Shown here one piece after another: positions 25,074 to 33,170 of a stretch of DNA of 37,901 nt. The position numbers and the translations under genes were made by a program. Origin of the DNA: Cytophagales bacterium. Lineage in GTDB: Bacteria > Bacteroidota > Bacteroidia > Cytophagales > Cytophagaceae. The notes under the pieces were generated by a model that was not told where the DNA came from, did no database searches, and saw only the letters and a program-made list of their open reading frames with translations. Position 1 is the first letter of the stretch; each line of letters starts with the position of its first letter. The stretch covers positions 1-37,901 of the forward strand of contig JAAFID010000015.1 of assembly GCA_013297765.1 (NCBI GenBank). Reading direction: 5' to 3'.

Positions 25074-26169
25074 AACTCGTACTCCTCCCACCAGCCGCTT
25101 CTTTTTGTAGCATATTTTTGTCAATCAAATCATTTATATCTCTTATGGCGGTATCTTTTGAGCATTTGGCAATCTTTGCCCATTTTGAGGAAGTGAGTTT
25201 TCCATCAAATCTATCCAGCAACATATTTAATATTTTTTTTTGTCTTTCATTTATTGGTGTGGTCGAATGCCGAGTCCAAAAGTCTGCTTTATGTAAAACT
25301 TTGACTAACAAATGATCGGTAGATTTTAAAGCACTGATGACGCAATTTAAAAACCATTGAATCCATGCTGTGATGTCCAAATTTCCTTTTTGTGTTTTTT
25401 CCAATATTTCGTAGTATTCTTTTCTTTCTATTCTTATTTGTGCCGACATACTATAAAAACGTTGATTGCTTTTATCTGATTGAGCCAATAACATGTCTGT
25501 CAATGCTCTGGTGATGCGACCATTACCATCTTCAAAAGGATGTATAGTAACAAACCATAGATGGGCTATGGCGGCTTTTATCACAAAATCTATTTTTTGA
25601 TTATCGTTAAACCAAATTAAAAACTGTTGCATTTCATTCTCTACCAAAATTGAATCTGGAGCTTGAAAATGCACCTTTTCTTTTCCCATAGCACCTGACA
25701 CTACCTGCATAGGGCCTGTGGTATCCTTTCGCCAATCTGCTACGGTAATCTTGTGCATTCCACTTCTACCATTGGGGAATAGTGCAGCATGCCAATCAAA
25801 TAGTCTTTGTGCACTTAATGGCTTAAAACAATGTTGTGTAGCATCTAGCATCATTTCTACTACACCGTCTATATTTCGATCTGATGGTACTAAACCTGCT
25901 ATTTCCATACCTAGTCTACGGGCTATGGAGGAGCGGACTTGCTCAGGATTATAATATTCTCCTTCAATCTCTGAGGATTTCAATACATCTAGTGTCAAGG
26001 TATCCAGCAAAGCATTGTTTCTAAAATCAAACCCTAACGCTTCCATTTTCCCCATTAGCCTTCCTTGTAAATTTCTAGTTTCACTTAACAAGTTAACTAT
26101 GGCATCATTTGCCCACGTAAATTGTGGCCAATGGATTTGTTGATGAATAAAAGTTGCCATTCGCAGCAT
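25048..26169 (-). CDS. Fic family AMP-transferase with N-terminal DUF4172 and C-terminal winged helix
   Basis: A 373-residue Fic protein that would transfer AMP (or another nucleotide moiety) to target proteins. Order: DUF4172-like N-domain (about 5-90) carrying a class II inhibitory motif S-x3-E-G (S65 to G70 within SSEIEGEYY), the Fic core with HPFEDGNGR (catalytic H210), and a C-terminal winged helix (about 305-365, SSKWAKIAKCSKDTAIRDI). All core residues are present, so it should be active and self-inhibited. TTG 26178 would add three residues inside a hairpin; ATG 26169 is preferred. A divergent XRE gene begins 112 bp away. Target unknown. Confidence 0.92.
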   Translation of the reverse strand: MLRMATFIHQQIHWPQFTWANDAIVNLLSETRNLQGRLMGKMEALGFDFRNNALLDTLTLDVLKSSEIEGEYYNPEQVRSSIARRLGMEIAGLVPSDRNIDGVVEMMLDATQHCFKPLSAQRLFDWHAALFPNGRSGMHKITVADWRKDTTGPMQVVSGAMGKEKVHFQAPDSILVENEMQQFLIWFNDNQKIDFVIKAAIAHLWFVTIHPFEDGNGRITRALTDMLLAQSDKSNQRFYSMSAQIRIERKEYYEILEKTQKGNLDITAWIQWFLNCVISALKSTDHLLVKVLHKADFWTRHSTTPINERQKKILNMLLDRFDGKLTSSKWAKIAKCSKDTAIRDINDLIDKNMLQKEAAGGRSTSYEIVMSYE

Positions 26170-26208
26170 ATTTTGCAATGAATATAGGCATTATTCGTTG
26201 CATGGGAA
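26020..26208. repeat. 189-bp direct repeat, copy 2 (within and upstream of intact fic)
   Basis: The intact-gene copy of the repeat at 24685-24873. The hairpin here (26174-26202) has one mismatch compared with copy 1. Recombination between the copies would delete 1,335 bp, including most of fic. Confidence 0.92.
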
Positions 26209-26217
26209 AAATAATGG

Positions 26218-26247
26218 TTGTCTATTTTGCCTATTCTTATAGCATTG
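26218..26247 (+). promoter_or_regulatory. candidate promoter of the small XRE gene
   Basis: TTG at 26218-26220, a 19-base spacer, and TAGCATTG at 26240-26247, one base from TAnnTTTG, 34 bp before the XRE start codon. Confidence 0.4.
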
Positions 26248-26281
26248 CTTGTTGTCAGATGGAAATCACCTCTAACACATT

Positions 26282-26521
26282 ATGAAAATTATTGAAAAAG
26301 TAAAATTCTTACGAGAACTAAACAACTACACCCAAGAATACCTTGCCGAACTGCTCAACATCTCTGCCAATGGCTATGGCAGAATAGAACGAGGCGAGGT
26401 ACGGGTCGATATTGAACGGCTAGGCATTATTTCAAAAGCATTCGACCTCAAGCCCTCCGAATTGATAGACCTAGAACTGCATGAAATAGTAAAAAAGCTA
26501 AAAGGTTGTAAAGAAAATTAA
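26282..26521 (+). CDS. small XRE-type helix-turn-helix regulator
   Basis: A 79-residue DNA-binding protein consisting almost only of an XRE HTH (about 6-62; YTQEYLAELLNISANGYGRI), followed by a short charged tail (HEIVKKLKGCKEN). It is divergent from fic and convergent with susD, sharing a bidirectional terminator with the latter. It may regulate fic, the SusCD pair or itself. A diverged duplicate of its last 18 codons lies 198 bp downstream. No partner toxin is next to it. Confidence 0.87.
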   Translation: MKIIEKVKFLRELNNYTQEYLAELLNISANGYGRIERGEVRVDIERLGIISKAFDLKPSELIDLELHEIVKKLKGCKEN

Positions 26522-26562
26522 CCTCATAAAAAAAGCCCCAAATTGGGGCTTTTTTTATGAGG
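26522..26562. terminator. bidirectional intrinsic terminator after the XRE gene
   Basis: A 20-bp perfect stem (arm ending AAAAAAAGCCCCAA) around one base, with A- and T-runs on both sides, so it works on both strands. It begins at the base after the XRE stop. Confidence 0.93.
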
Positions 26563-26574
26563 AATGAATTATTG

Positions 26575-26659
26575 TTAATATCCAGGGTTTTGAACTAGAG
26601 ATCCATTACTTTTATCAATTTCAAATTGGGGCTTTGGCAATATAGAATGCACATTTAAA
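26575..26659 (-). pseudogene. diverged duplicate of a susD 3' end
   Basis: The minus strand encodes NVHSILPKPQFEIDKSNGS and LVQNPGY-stop, the same last 26 residues as the intact SusD apart from one L-to-I change, although ten codons differ. Nine of those ten changes are silent. This looks like a piece of a paralogous susD rather than decayed junk. Confidence 0.85.
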
Positions 26660-26719
26660 ATGATAGACCTAGAACTGCACGAAATAGTAAAAAAGCTAAA
26701 GGGTTGCAAAGAAAATTAA
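26660..26719 (+). pseudogene. diverged duplicate of the XRE 3' end
   Basis: Encodes IDLELHEIVKKLKGCKEN-stop, identical in protein to the end of the XRE gene at 26282-26521 with three silent differences. The N-terminal HTH is missing. Confidence 0.85.
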
Positions 26720-26723
26720 CCAT

Positions 26724-26756
26724 ATAAAAAAAGCCCCAATTTGGGGCTTTTTTTAT
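26724..26756. terminator. bidirectional intrinsic terminator before susD (duplicate)
   Basis: A 16-bp perfect stem (ATAAAAAAAGCCCCAA arm) around one T, with A- and T-runs on both sides. A duplicate of the terminator at 26522-26562. On the minus strand it would end the susCD transcript 20 bp after the susD stop. Confidence 0.92.
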
Positions 26757-26776
26757 TAAGGTTATATTTGTCTAAT

Positions 26777-28546
26777 TTAATATCCAGGATTTTGTACCAA
26801 GGACCCATTGCTTTTATCTATTTCAAATTGAGGCTTTGGTAATAGAGAATGCACATTTAACATAAAACTAGATTTCTTGTCTTCCAAATTTGCCCTAGGT
26901 GCAGATTTGGATGTAAAGATTGTTGCTGCATTTCCTGGGTGATTAGGAATTTTGCTCCATCTAATCATATCCAAATATCTAGTACCTTCAAAAGCTAATT
27001 CAACCCTTCTTTCATGAACTAAAGCTTTTCTAAACGAATTCAAATCAGAACTATAGATTACAGTATCACCAGCATAATAAGGTGCAGCCTGTGAAAAAGT
27101 TGTTACTTGGGTAGTTTTATTATAATTAATAGCCAATAAATTCCCACCATATCTGGTATTAGATGGAAAATCTGGAAGCACATTAGTATTTATAGATGAC
27201 GTTCTTGCTCTTCTTCTTATATCATTTAATTGACTTATGGCTTGACCAGTAGCAGCTTGTGCCGCTTCGGCTAGTGCCTCAGCATACATTAACTTGACAT
27301 CTGCTAGTCGCATTAAAATAATTCCATCTGGAGAATCGTCGTCATTACTTCCTAGCAACGGATTAGTACCAACTTGGCCAGGAGTCATTTTCTTGATATT
27401 ATAAAATTCACCAACCCTCTTAGGGATTTTTCTGCCCAAGGTTGTGGCTAAAGACATTCTAGACGAATATGCGCTGCCGTAACCAGATTCTAAAACTGGA
27501 TTTGTTAAATACAAAGCAGTATCTCCAACTGTCCATAAAGTTTCTTTTAACCTAGGGTCATTTGGCTCAAATTCATTATATAAATCTTTGGTGCCAATTA
27601 TAGATCCTCCTAGTGGATTAAGTTCTCTTATACCATAATATACATTTTTCGTATTCCCTTCCCCAGAAACACCACCATCAGTAAAGAAATTTCCAAAAGC
27701 TACTTTTGCAAACCCGCTTCTGAACTGTATTTCAAATAAACTCTCCTGAGTATTGATGTTACTATTATAACCTTTAGCAAATACATCTTTAAATTTAGGA
27801 ACTAATGCTCTATCGCTTTCGGTAATTACTTTCTCAAAAGCATTTTTGGCATTTTCCCATTGTTGGTTATATAAATGATTTTTACCTAAAAAAGCATAAG
27901 CAGAATATTTGGTAGCTCGACCTCTTTCTTGTATTGACCAAGCATTAGGCAAGTTTCCAATAGCAAAATTAAAATCATCATTAATCTGTTGATTAATTTC
28001 CTCTAGCGATGCTTCTGATTTAAATAAATCTTCATAGCTTTTTGGTGAAATAGGGTATAATGGTACTTTCCCAAACAATGTTTTTAAATAAAAATAATAT
28101 AGTCCTCTTAAAAACCTTGCTTGTGCAATTATTTGATTTTTACGAGTCTGATCCATAGAAATATTAGGAACATTTTCTATTACTTTATTTGATCGTTGAA
28201 TTCCTTCGTAAGATTTACCCCACATTTCTGTAAGACTAGTGCCAAGCAATGAAGGATTCCAACCAAAATTGTCGTATAATGCTAGCTCTCTTCCGTGGTC
28301 AGTAAATGTAGAATCTCTAAAAGTTGCATCGTCAGAAGCTAAATCAGACATAAAAGGGAAATTTTGCTTAAACATGTGACCTGATTGCAAGCATGCATAA
28401 GCTGCAACAATGGCTTTCTGAGCATCATCTTCGGTTTTATAAAAATTATCTTCGACTATATCACTTAGAGGTGGCTTGTTCAAATAATCCTTTTTGCATC
28501 CCAAAATGGATAAACTAATTAAAGTTAATAGTAAGAACTTTTTCAT
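26777..28546 (-). CDS. SusD/RagB family nutrient-binding lipoprotein
   Basis: A surface lipoprotein that captures oligosaccharides or other ligands and forms a lid on its SusC partner. Lipobox LSILGC with C17, then the SusD helical TPR fold (NFYKTEDDAQKAIVAAYACL, ARFLRGLYYFYLKTLFGKVP, LMRLADVKLMYAEALAEA) and the C-terminal RagB/SusD part (RRVELAFEGTRYLDMIRW). At 589 residues it is full length. It lies 21 bp downstream of susC in one operon. No glycoside hydrolase, protease or sulfatase is linked, so the ligand cannot be inferred. Its last 85 bp have a diverged duplicate just downstream. Confidence 0.95.
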   Translation of the reverse strand: MKKFLLLTLISLSILGCKKDYLNKPPLSDIVEDNFYKTEDDAQKAIVAAYACLQSGHMFKQNFPFMSDLASDDATFRDSTFTDHGRELALYDNFGWNPSLLGTSLTEMWGKSYEGIQRSNKVIENVPNISMDQTRKNQIIAQARFLRGLYYFYLKTLFGKVPLYPISPKSYEDLFKSEASLEEINQQINDDFNFAIGNLPNAWSIQERGRATKYSAYAFLGKNHLYNQQWENAKNAFEKVITESDRALVPKFKDVFAKGYNSNINTQESLFEIQFRSGFAKVAFGNFFTDGGVSGEGNTKNVYYGIRELNPLGGSIIGTKDLYNEFEPNDPRLKETLWTVGDTALYLTNPVLESGYGSAYSSRMSLATTLGRKIPKRVGEFYNIKKMTPGQVGTNPLLGSNDDDSPDGIILMRLADVKLMYAEALAEAAQAATGQAISQLNDIRRRARTSSINTNVLPDFPSNTRYGGNLLAINYNKTTQVTTFSQAAPYYAGDTVIYSSDLNSFRKALVHERRVELAFEGTRYLDMIRWSKIPNHPGNAATIFTSKSAPRANLEDKKSSFMLNVHSLLPKPQFEIDKSNGSLVQNPGY

Positions 28547-28567
28547 ATATATATGTAATTATTATAA

Positions 28568-31500
28568 TTAAAAACTAATTTGTAAACCAGCTAAATATGT
28601 TCTTGCCTGTGGGTAGGTGCCGCCATCAATACCCGTTTGCAAAGGGTCTTTTCCATTAGCTAACGGGTCATTTAATTTTATGGGTGATCCTACCTCTGGA
28701 TCATAACCTTTATATTTTGTAATTGTCAATGCATTCATCACGCTTCCATAAATTCTCAATGTAAACTCATCAGACTTTGACACTAGATTTGTGATAGATT
28801 TTGGTAACGTGTAACCTAACTGAATATTTTTAATACGCATAAATGCACCACTCTCCACCCATCTATCAGATATTCGCATGTTATTGTTAGGGTCACCTAA
28901 AGCAGCTCTAGGCATAGTTGAAGAAGTTCCTTCACCATTCCATCTATCTCTAGTCGTTTCTAATTGGTTTGCTCTTGGTGGAGAGCCACCACCCATAGAT
29001 TCTAGAGCCTGTCTTTGTGTATTCAAAAGATCATTACCTGCCACACCTTGCAAAAACAATTTAAAATCAATTCCTTTATATTCTGCTGAAAAGTTGGCTC
29101 CAAAGGAGATTTTGGGAATAGAATTTCCAATCACGACTCTATCTTTAGCATCTATTATTCCATCTCCATTAGTGTCTTTAAATAAAATATCCCCTGGCTT
29201 TGTTAAATCTCTCGTTCCTTTATTTTGAGCAGCTGCAGCGTCAATGTCTGCTTGATTTTGAGCAATTTTATCAACTTTATACCCGTAGAATGCTCCAACT
29301 GTTCCATTTACTTGCGTAATTGTATTAGATGTGGTAGCATCTCCACTAAAAATAGGGGAATCTTTGTCACCTAATTTTGTAACTCTATTTGTTATTTGTG
29401 ATAAATTACCACCAACAGAATATTTTAAGGCATGATCTTCATTTCTATATGTAAGGCTTAGTTCATAACCTTTGTTTGTCATGTCACCAGCATTAATCCA
29501 TTGTTTAAAACTATTGTTTTCACCTTCTAAGTAAAAGCCAGAAGTTGCAGGAATAGGCAATTCAATCAACATGCCTTTGTTTTGTTTTATAAAATAATCG
29601 AAAGTAAATGATATTTTATTTTTAAATAAACCTAAATCAACTCCAAAATTGGTCTGAGTAACTTCTTCCCATTTCAAAAATCTATTCGCTAAATTTTGCG
29701 GAGCGATTCCTGGTTTAACACTATCACCAACAGGATACTTTATTTTATCGTTCATTATTGTAAAGATTCTATTAGACAGCAATGCGTCTTGACTACCAGT
29801 CACTCCCCATGAAGCCCTAAATTTTAAATCACTAAAATATGCTTTCACAAAAGGTATTGTTGAAATAAATTTTTCCTCCAATGGTCTCCAACCTATAGAA
29901 GCGGAAGGGAATAATCCATATCTATTTTCACTGCCAAATTTTGAAGAACCGTCATACCGAGTATTGATAGTTAACAAATATTTATTAGCATAAGAGTAAT
30001 TAATCCTACCTAAATAACCCTTCAAGGCAGCTTGACCAGCCGTAGAACCTGTAAGAATACCATTACCTCCATATCCTACCGTATTAATTGAGGTGGGAAC
30101 AGTAGAATTATTGCCACTTATGTTTTGATCACTAAAATCTTGCATGGAAATACCTCCTAAGATAAGAAAGTCATGCTTTTCTCCAAAAGTTTTTTGATAC
30201 GATAATATATTATCAAATAATTTCACAAGAGAATATTTAGCCTCGTAAGAAACATTTCTTTTAAAAACGTCTGCTTGGTATGGCTTTGCATCTCCTGAAT
30301 TAAACAACTCATTTAATCCAGTAGTAGTTGTATTGATTAAATCTAGCCCAAAATTAAATCTGTATTTTAATCCTTGCAAAGGTTCTAGTTCTGCATAAAT
30401 ATTACCTAAGGTTCTAAAGTTTACTGTTGAGTTATTCTTAGATGCATTCAATGCTACTGGATTTGGCCAATTGAAACCACCCAATTTCGTAGAATCAATT
30501 AAAGCGAAATTACCTGTATTATCTCTAACAGGTAACAGCGGTGTCATTAATGAGGAATTGTATATTAAAGCATTAGGACTAAAACCTGTTTTATCGTTGG
30601 TTCTTGATATAGATACGGACTCACCTACTCGCAACCACTTTTTGATGTTTAAATCTGAGTTTACTCTAAATGAATATCTGTCAAAAGCAGATGATATAAC
30701 TGTACCATCATTTTTAAAGTAACCCCCACTTATACTATATGTGCCATTACCATTACCTCCGCTTATGCTTAAATTGTAATTTTGCTGATAACCAGTTTTA
30801 AAAATTTGGTCTTGCCAATTGGTATTGTTATTAAGATAAGAATTATTAGCATCAGAGAATGCGGCAGGAAGTGTTTGTCCAACATTTTTAAACTGTTCAT
30901 TAATGAGTGATAAATATTGTGCATTATCTAAAACTTTTAGTTTCTTCCACACTTGTTGCATACCGATAGAACTTTCAAAATTTACTCTTGCTGAACCTTC
31001 TTTCCCACGTTTGGTGGTAATTATCACAACACCATTTGCTCCTCTAGCCCCATAAATGGCCGTCGCCGAAGCATCCTTTAAAACATCAATTGTTTGTATA
31101 TCACTTGGATTTATTAAATTAATTGCAGAGCCATCAGTTGGCAGTCCATCTATAACATATAAAGGTTCACTATTTGACAAACTACCAAGACCTCTCACTT
31201 TAACTGAAGATGTAGAGCCAGGAGCACCTGAAGTTTGGGTAACAGTAACACCCGCCATTCTTCCTTGCATTGCATTTTCTAAACTAGGATTTACAGTTAA
31301 CTTCATGTCCTTTTCATTAACGGAAGTAATTGCTTCAGTAATTTTTGGCTTTACTTTTGTTCCATAACCAATGGCAACTACTTCATCCAACACTTCAGAA
31401 TCTTCAGCTAACTTAGCATCTATAACAGCTTGTCCCTTTACTTGGACTGTTTGGGTTTTATTGCCTAAAAAACTAAATTTTAACGAAGATAGGTTCATGT

Positions 31501-31753
31501 CTTTTACTTCTATAGAATAGTTGCCATCCATATCGGTTACGGTACCGCCTATGTTTTTCTTAAAGGCATCTATCACCTCTATGGTAGCCCCTATGATGGG
31601 TTCGCCTTTGTCGTCCAGCACTTTCCCTGTTACCGTGCCGCTTTGTGCTAGGGCTTGAAAGCTAGTGATAGAAAGCAATAATAATACTAACAATTTGTTC
31701 AGAAATTGTGGTGGCTTAAAACTCCACATTTCCACAGTAACCTGTTTTTTCAT
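28568..31753 (-). CDS. SusC/RagA family TonB-linked outer-membrane transporter
   Basis: The channel half of a SusCD pair, taking up ligands captured by SusD with energy from TonB. Signal peptide (1-36, ends FQALAQ), a carboxypeptidase-like domain (about 38-115, VTGKVLDDKGEPIIGATIEV), a TonB-box-like stretch with VVAIGYG, a SusC-type plug (about 130-250, MQGRMAGVTVTQTSGAPGS, YVIDGLPTDG, DATAIYGARG-like motif as DASATAIYGARGANGV) and a roughly 800-residue barrel ending LAGLQISF. At 1,061 residues it is a full-length, intact frame. The first roughly 250 bp are richer in GC (about 45% by hand count over 31501-31680) than the next 240 bp (about 34%), a possible mosaic join. Confidence 0.95.
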   Translation of the reverse strand: MKKQVTVEMWSFKPPQFLNKLLVLLLLSITSFQALAQSGTVTGKVLDDKGEPIIGATIEVIDAFKKNIGGTVTDMDGNYSIEVKDMNLSSLKFSFLGNKTQTVQVKGQAVIDAKLAEDSEVLDEVVAIGYGTKVKPKITEAITSVNEKDMKLTVNPSLENAMQGRMAGVTVTQTSGAPGSTSSVKVRGLGSLSNSEPLYVIDGLPTDGSAINLINPSDIQTIDVLKDASATAIYGARGANGVVIITTKRGKEGSARVNFESSIGMQQVWKKLKVLDNAQYLSLINEQFKNVGQTLPAAFSDANNSYLNNNTNWQDQIFKTGYQQNYNLSISGGNGNGTYSISGGYFKNDGTVISSAFDRYSFRVNSDLNIKKWLRVGESVSISRTNDKTGFSPNALIYNSSLMTPLLPVRDNTGNFALIDSTKLGGFNWPNPVALNASKNNSTVNFRTLGNIYAELEPLQGLKYRFNFGLDLINTTTTGLNELFNSGDAKPYQADVFKRNVSYEAKYSLVKLFDNILSYQKTFGEKHDFLILGGISMQDFSDQNISGNNSTVPTSINTVGYGGNGILTGSTAGQAALKGYLGRINYSYANKYLLTINTRYDGSSKFGSENRYGLFPSASIGWRPLEEKFISTIPFVKAYFSDLKFRASWGVTGSQDALLSNRIFTIMNDKIKYPVGDSVKPGIAPQNLANRFLKWEEVTQTNFGVDLGLFKNKISFTFDYFIKQNKGMLIELPIPATSGFYLEGENNSFKQWINAGDMTNKGYELSLTYRNEDHALKYSVGGNLSQITNRVTKLGDKDSPIFSGDATTSNTITQVNGTVGAFYGYKVDKIAQNQADIDAAAAQNKGTRDLTKPGDILFKDTNGDGIIDAKDRVVIGNSIPKISFGANFSAEYKGIDFKLFLQGVAGNDLLNTQRQALESMGGGSPPRANQLETTRDRWNGEGTSSTMPRAALGDPNNNMRISDRWVESGAFMRIKNIQLGYTLPKSITNLVSKSDEFTLRIYGSVMNALTITKYKGYDPEVGSPIKLNDPLANGKDPLQTGIDGGTYPQARTYLAGLQISF

Positions 31754-31849
31754 AAGTTTTTGTTTTACAAGAATGGTTTTTGAAATAAAAATTTCAGAGG
31801 TTAATTGTTATAGCCGATGGTTACCAAAAAGGTAGCTTCAGATTTGCTT

Positions 31850-31881
31850 CAAAGTTTGTTTTTTTTTTTTTGCTATGCAAA
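31850..31881 (-). promoter_or_regulatory. candidate susCD promoter with 13-A tract in the spacer
   Basis: On the minus strand TTTG (31878-31881), a 20-base spacer and AAACTTTG (31850-31857, one base from TAnnTTTG) form a Bacteroidota promoter about 100 bp before susC. The spacer contains 13 consecutive A (31859-31871). Slippage in this run would change the spacing between the elements. Arms AGATTTGC (31877-31884) and GCAAATCT (31840-31847) form an 8-bp inverted repeat around the promoter. Confidence 0.5.
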
Positions 31882-31932
31882 TCTTTTCATTAAAATATTG
31901 CAAGTATTTTCTACAAATAATTCTAGTTTGGG

Positions 31933-32095
31933 TTACGTGGTACGTTTTTAGGTTGCACTATTGCCTTACATTTTCTAGTTCTAGCAGGATAGGGGTTAAA
32001 AAAACTTTGCGACTTGACGGCTTTGCGTGATAAATAAAAATAATATTGCTTGCAAAGACGCAAGGAAGCAATGAAAAATTTAGCGGTATAAATGT
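31933..32095. repeat. dispersed intergenic repeats in the susC-upstream gap
   Basis: The 408-bp gap between susC and the Rpn-like gene holds no gene. It contains the ACGTGGTACGTTTTTAGG word of the intergenic repeat family (31934-31952) and, at 32005-32076, the words CTTTGCGACTTGACGGCTTT and TGCAAAGACGCAAGG, which partly pair. The first recurs at 33178-33197 with one mismatch. I recognise the CTTTGCG/CGCAAAG type as a common intergenic repeat of Bacteroidota. Confidence 0.6.
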
Positions 32096-32161
32096 TATCA
32101 GTATAAAAATTTGATTGCGAGCGTTTTCTTATCAAGTTGCAACTTGACAACAAAACATAAA

Positions 32162-33025
32162 TTATTTATTTTTCTTTGTTAAATTTTCAATTAGTTTCCT
32201 CATTTCTAATAACTCTTTATCCTTTTTATTTATTGTATCAACTAAATCTCCTATTTGTCTTTCTTTGTGTTCGAGTTCAGCTAATATTTCATCTTCGATA
32301 TTCATTGTGTTTTGTATATCCTCATCTAATACTGCTTTTTGTAGCTTTCGTATTATTTCTCTATACTCGTCTGGAAAATCATTCTCGTTTATATTTAATA
32401 TATGGTCGCTTTCCTTTTGACTTTGATCGAATATACTTAATAATTTTTCTAAATCATTTCGACGTTTTCCTTTTAATTCAGGAATCTGTATGATAAAACT
32501 ATCGTGTGTTAAACTTTCTATAAATTCTTCTTTGTGTTTTAAAATCTCGCCTGTAGCTATGTCTATATAATTACGACTGACTTTTATTATTGGTGCAGTT
32601 TCATAATCTAGGGTGTGTCCTAAAAAATATATGGAAACTATTGGAAATGCAGTTCTGCGTTCTTTATCTTTAATCTTGGTTACTGTCGAATTTTTGTCTG
32701 AAAAATATTGTTGACCTAAATATCTACGAAAACGCATGATATCTGTAGGAAACTTAGCTTTTTGAATTTCAATCAATACTTTTTGATAGCCTCCTGTTGA
32801 TAATTTAATTTTTGCTGCAAAATCAAGTCTATATACTGTAAACGAAGCCTTTGACTTTTCTTTTCCTGATGCAGGACGTTCTATTTCAACTATATTTTCT
32901 TTTGGTTGAAATTCTATCTCTTCAATATCCTGCCCAATAATTTTAGAAATAACAAGTTTTGCAATCTTATTATCATCTAATAAATATTTGAAAACAACAT
33001 CATATATCGGATTAGCAATTTTCAT
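32162..33025 (-). CDS. Rpn/PD-(D/E)XK nuclease family protein (transposase_31-like)
   Basis: A 287-residue protein of the PD-(D/E)XK nuclease family transposase/Rpn group, DNA endonucleases that promote RecA-independent recombination. N-terminal typical start (NPIYDVVFKYLLDDNKIAKL), catalytic core with D68 (VYRLDFAAKI) and E86-x-Q88 (LIEIQKA), then MRFRRYLGQQYF, all expected for an active nuclease. The C-terminal about 60 residues (LAELEHKERQIGDLVDTINK onward) are a coiled coil. There is no inverted repeat or target duplication around it, so it is not an insertion sequence by itself. It lies among dispersed repeats and close to a truncated gene, which may or may not be related. Confidence 0.85.
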   Translation of the reverse strand: MKIANPIYDVVFKYLLDDNKIAKLVISKIIGQDIEEIEFQPKENIVEIERPASGKEKSKASFTVYRLDFAAKIKLSTGGYQKVLIEIQKAKFPTDIMRFRRYLGQQYFSDKNSTVTKIKDKERRTAFPIVSIYFLGHTLDYETAPIIKVSRNYIDIATGEILKHKEEFIESLTHDSFIIQIPELKGKRRNDLEKLLSIFDQSQKESDHILNINENDFPDEYREIIRKLQKAVLDEDIQNTMNIEDEILAELEHKERQIGDLVDTINKKDKELLEMRKLIENLTKKNK

Positions 33026-33170
33026 TTATTATCGTTTTTGTCCATAAATATATCCCTAATTTCATGAAATTGCATGATTGTGAGTGTTTTTTTATGTTTG
33101 CTAATTGAATTGTTTATGAAAAAATGACAAACTAATTATTATTAAATCTTTAAGAAAAATGTTACATATT

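Noticed and set aside
22740-26780. Prophage or integrative element
   Set aside because: No integrase, structural genes, tRNA target or att-like repeats; only toxin-antitoxin, Fic and HTH pieces.
31840-31884. Invertible promoter bounded by the 8-bp inverted repeat
   Set aside because: The arms are short, the enclosed segment is under 30 bp and no recombinase gene is nearby; the spacer A-run is the better explanation.
31923-32153. 76-codon minus-strand frame in the susC-upstream gap
   Set aside because: It is made of the dispersed repeats and shows no protein-like pattern.
32162-33025. Insertion sequence around the Rpn-like gene
   Set aside because: No terminal inverted repeats or target-site duplications seen; the family is often annotated as transposase but is not an IS by itself.
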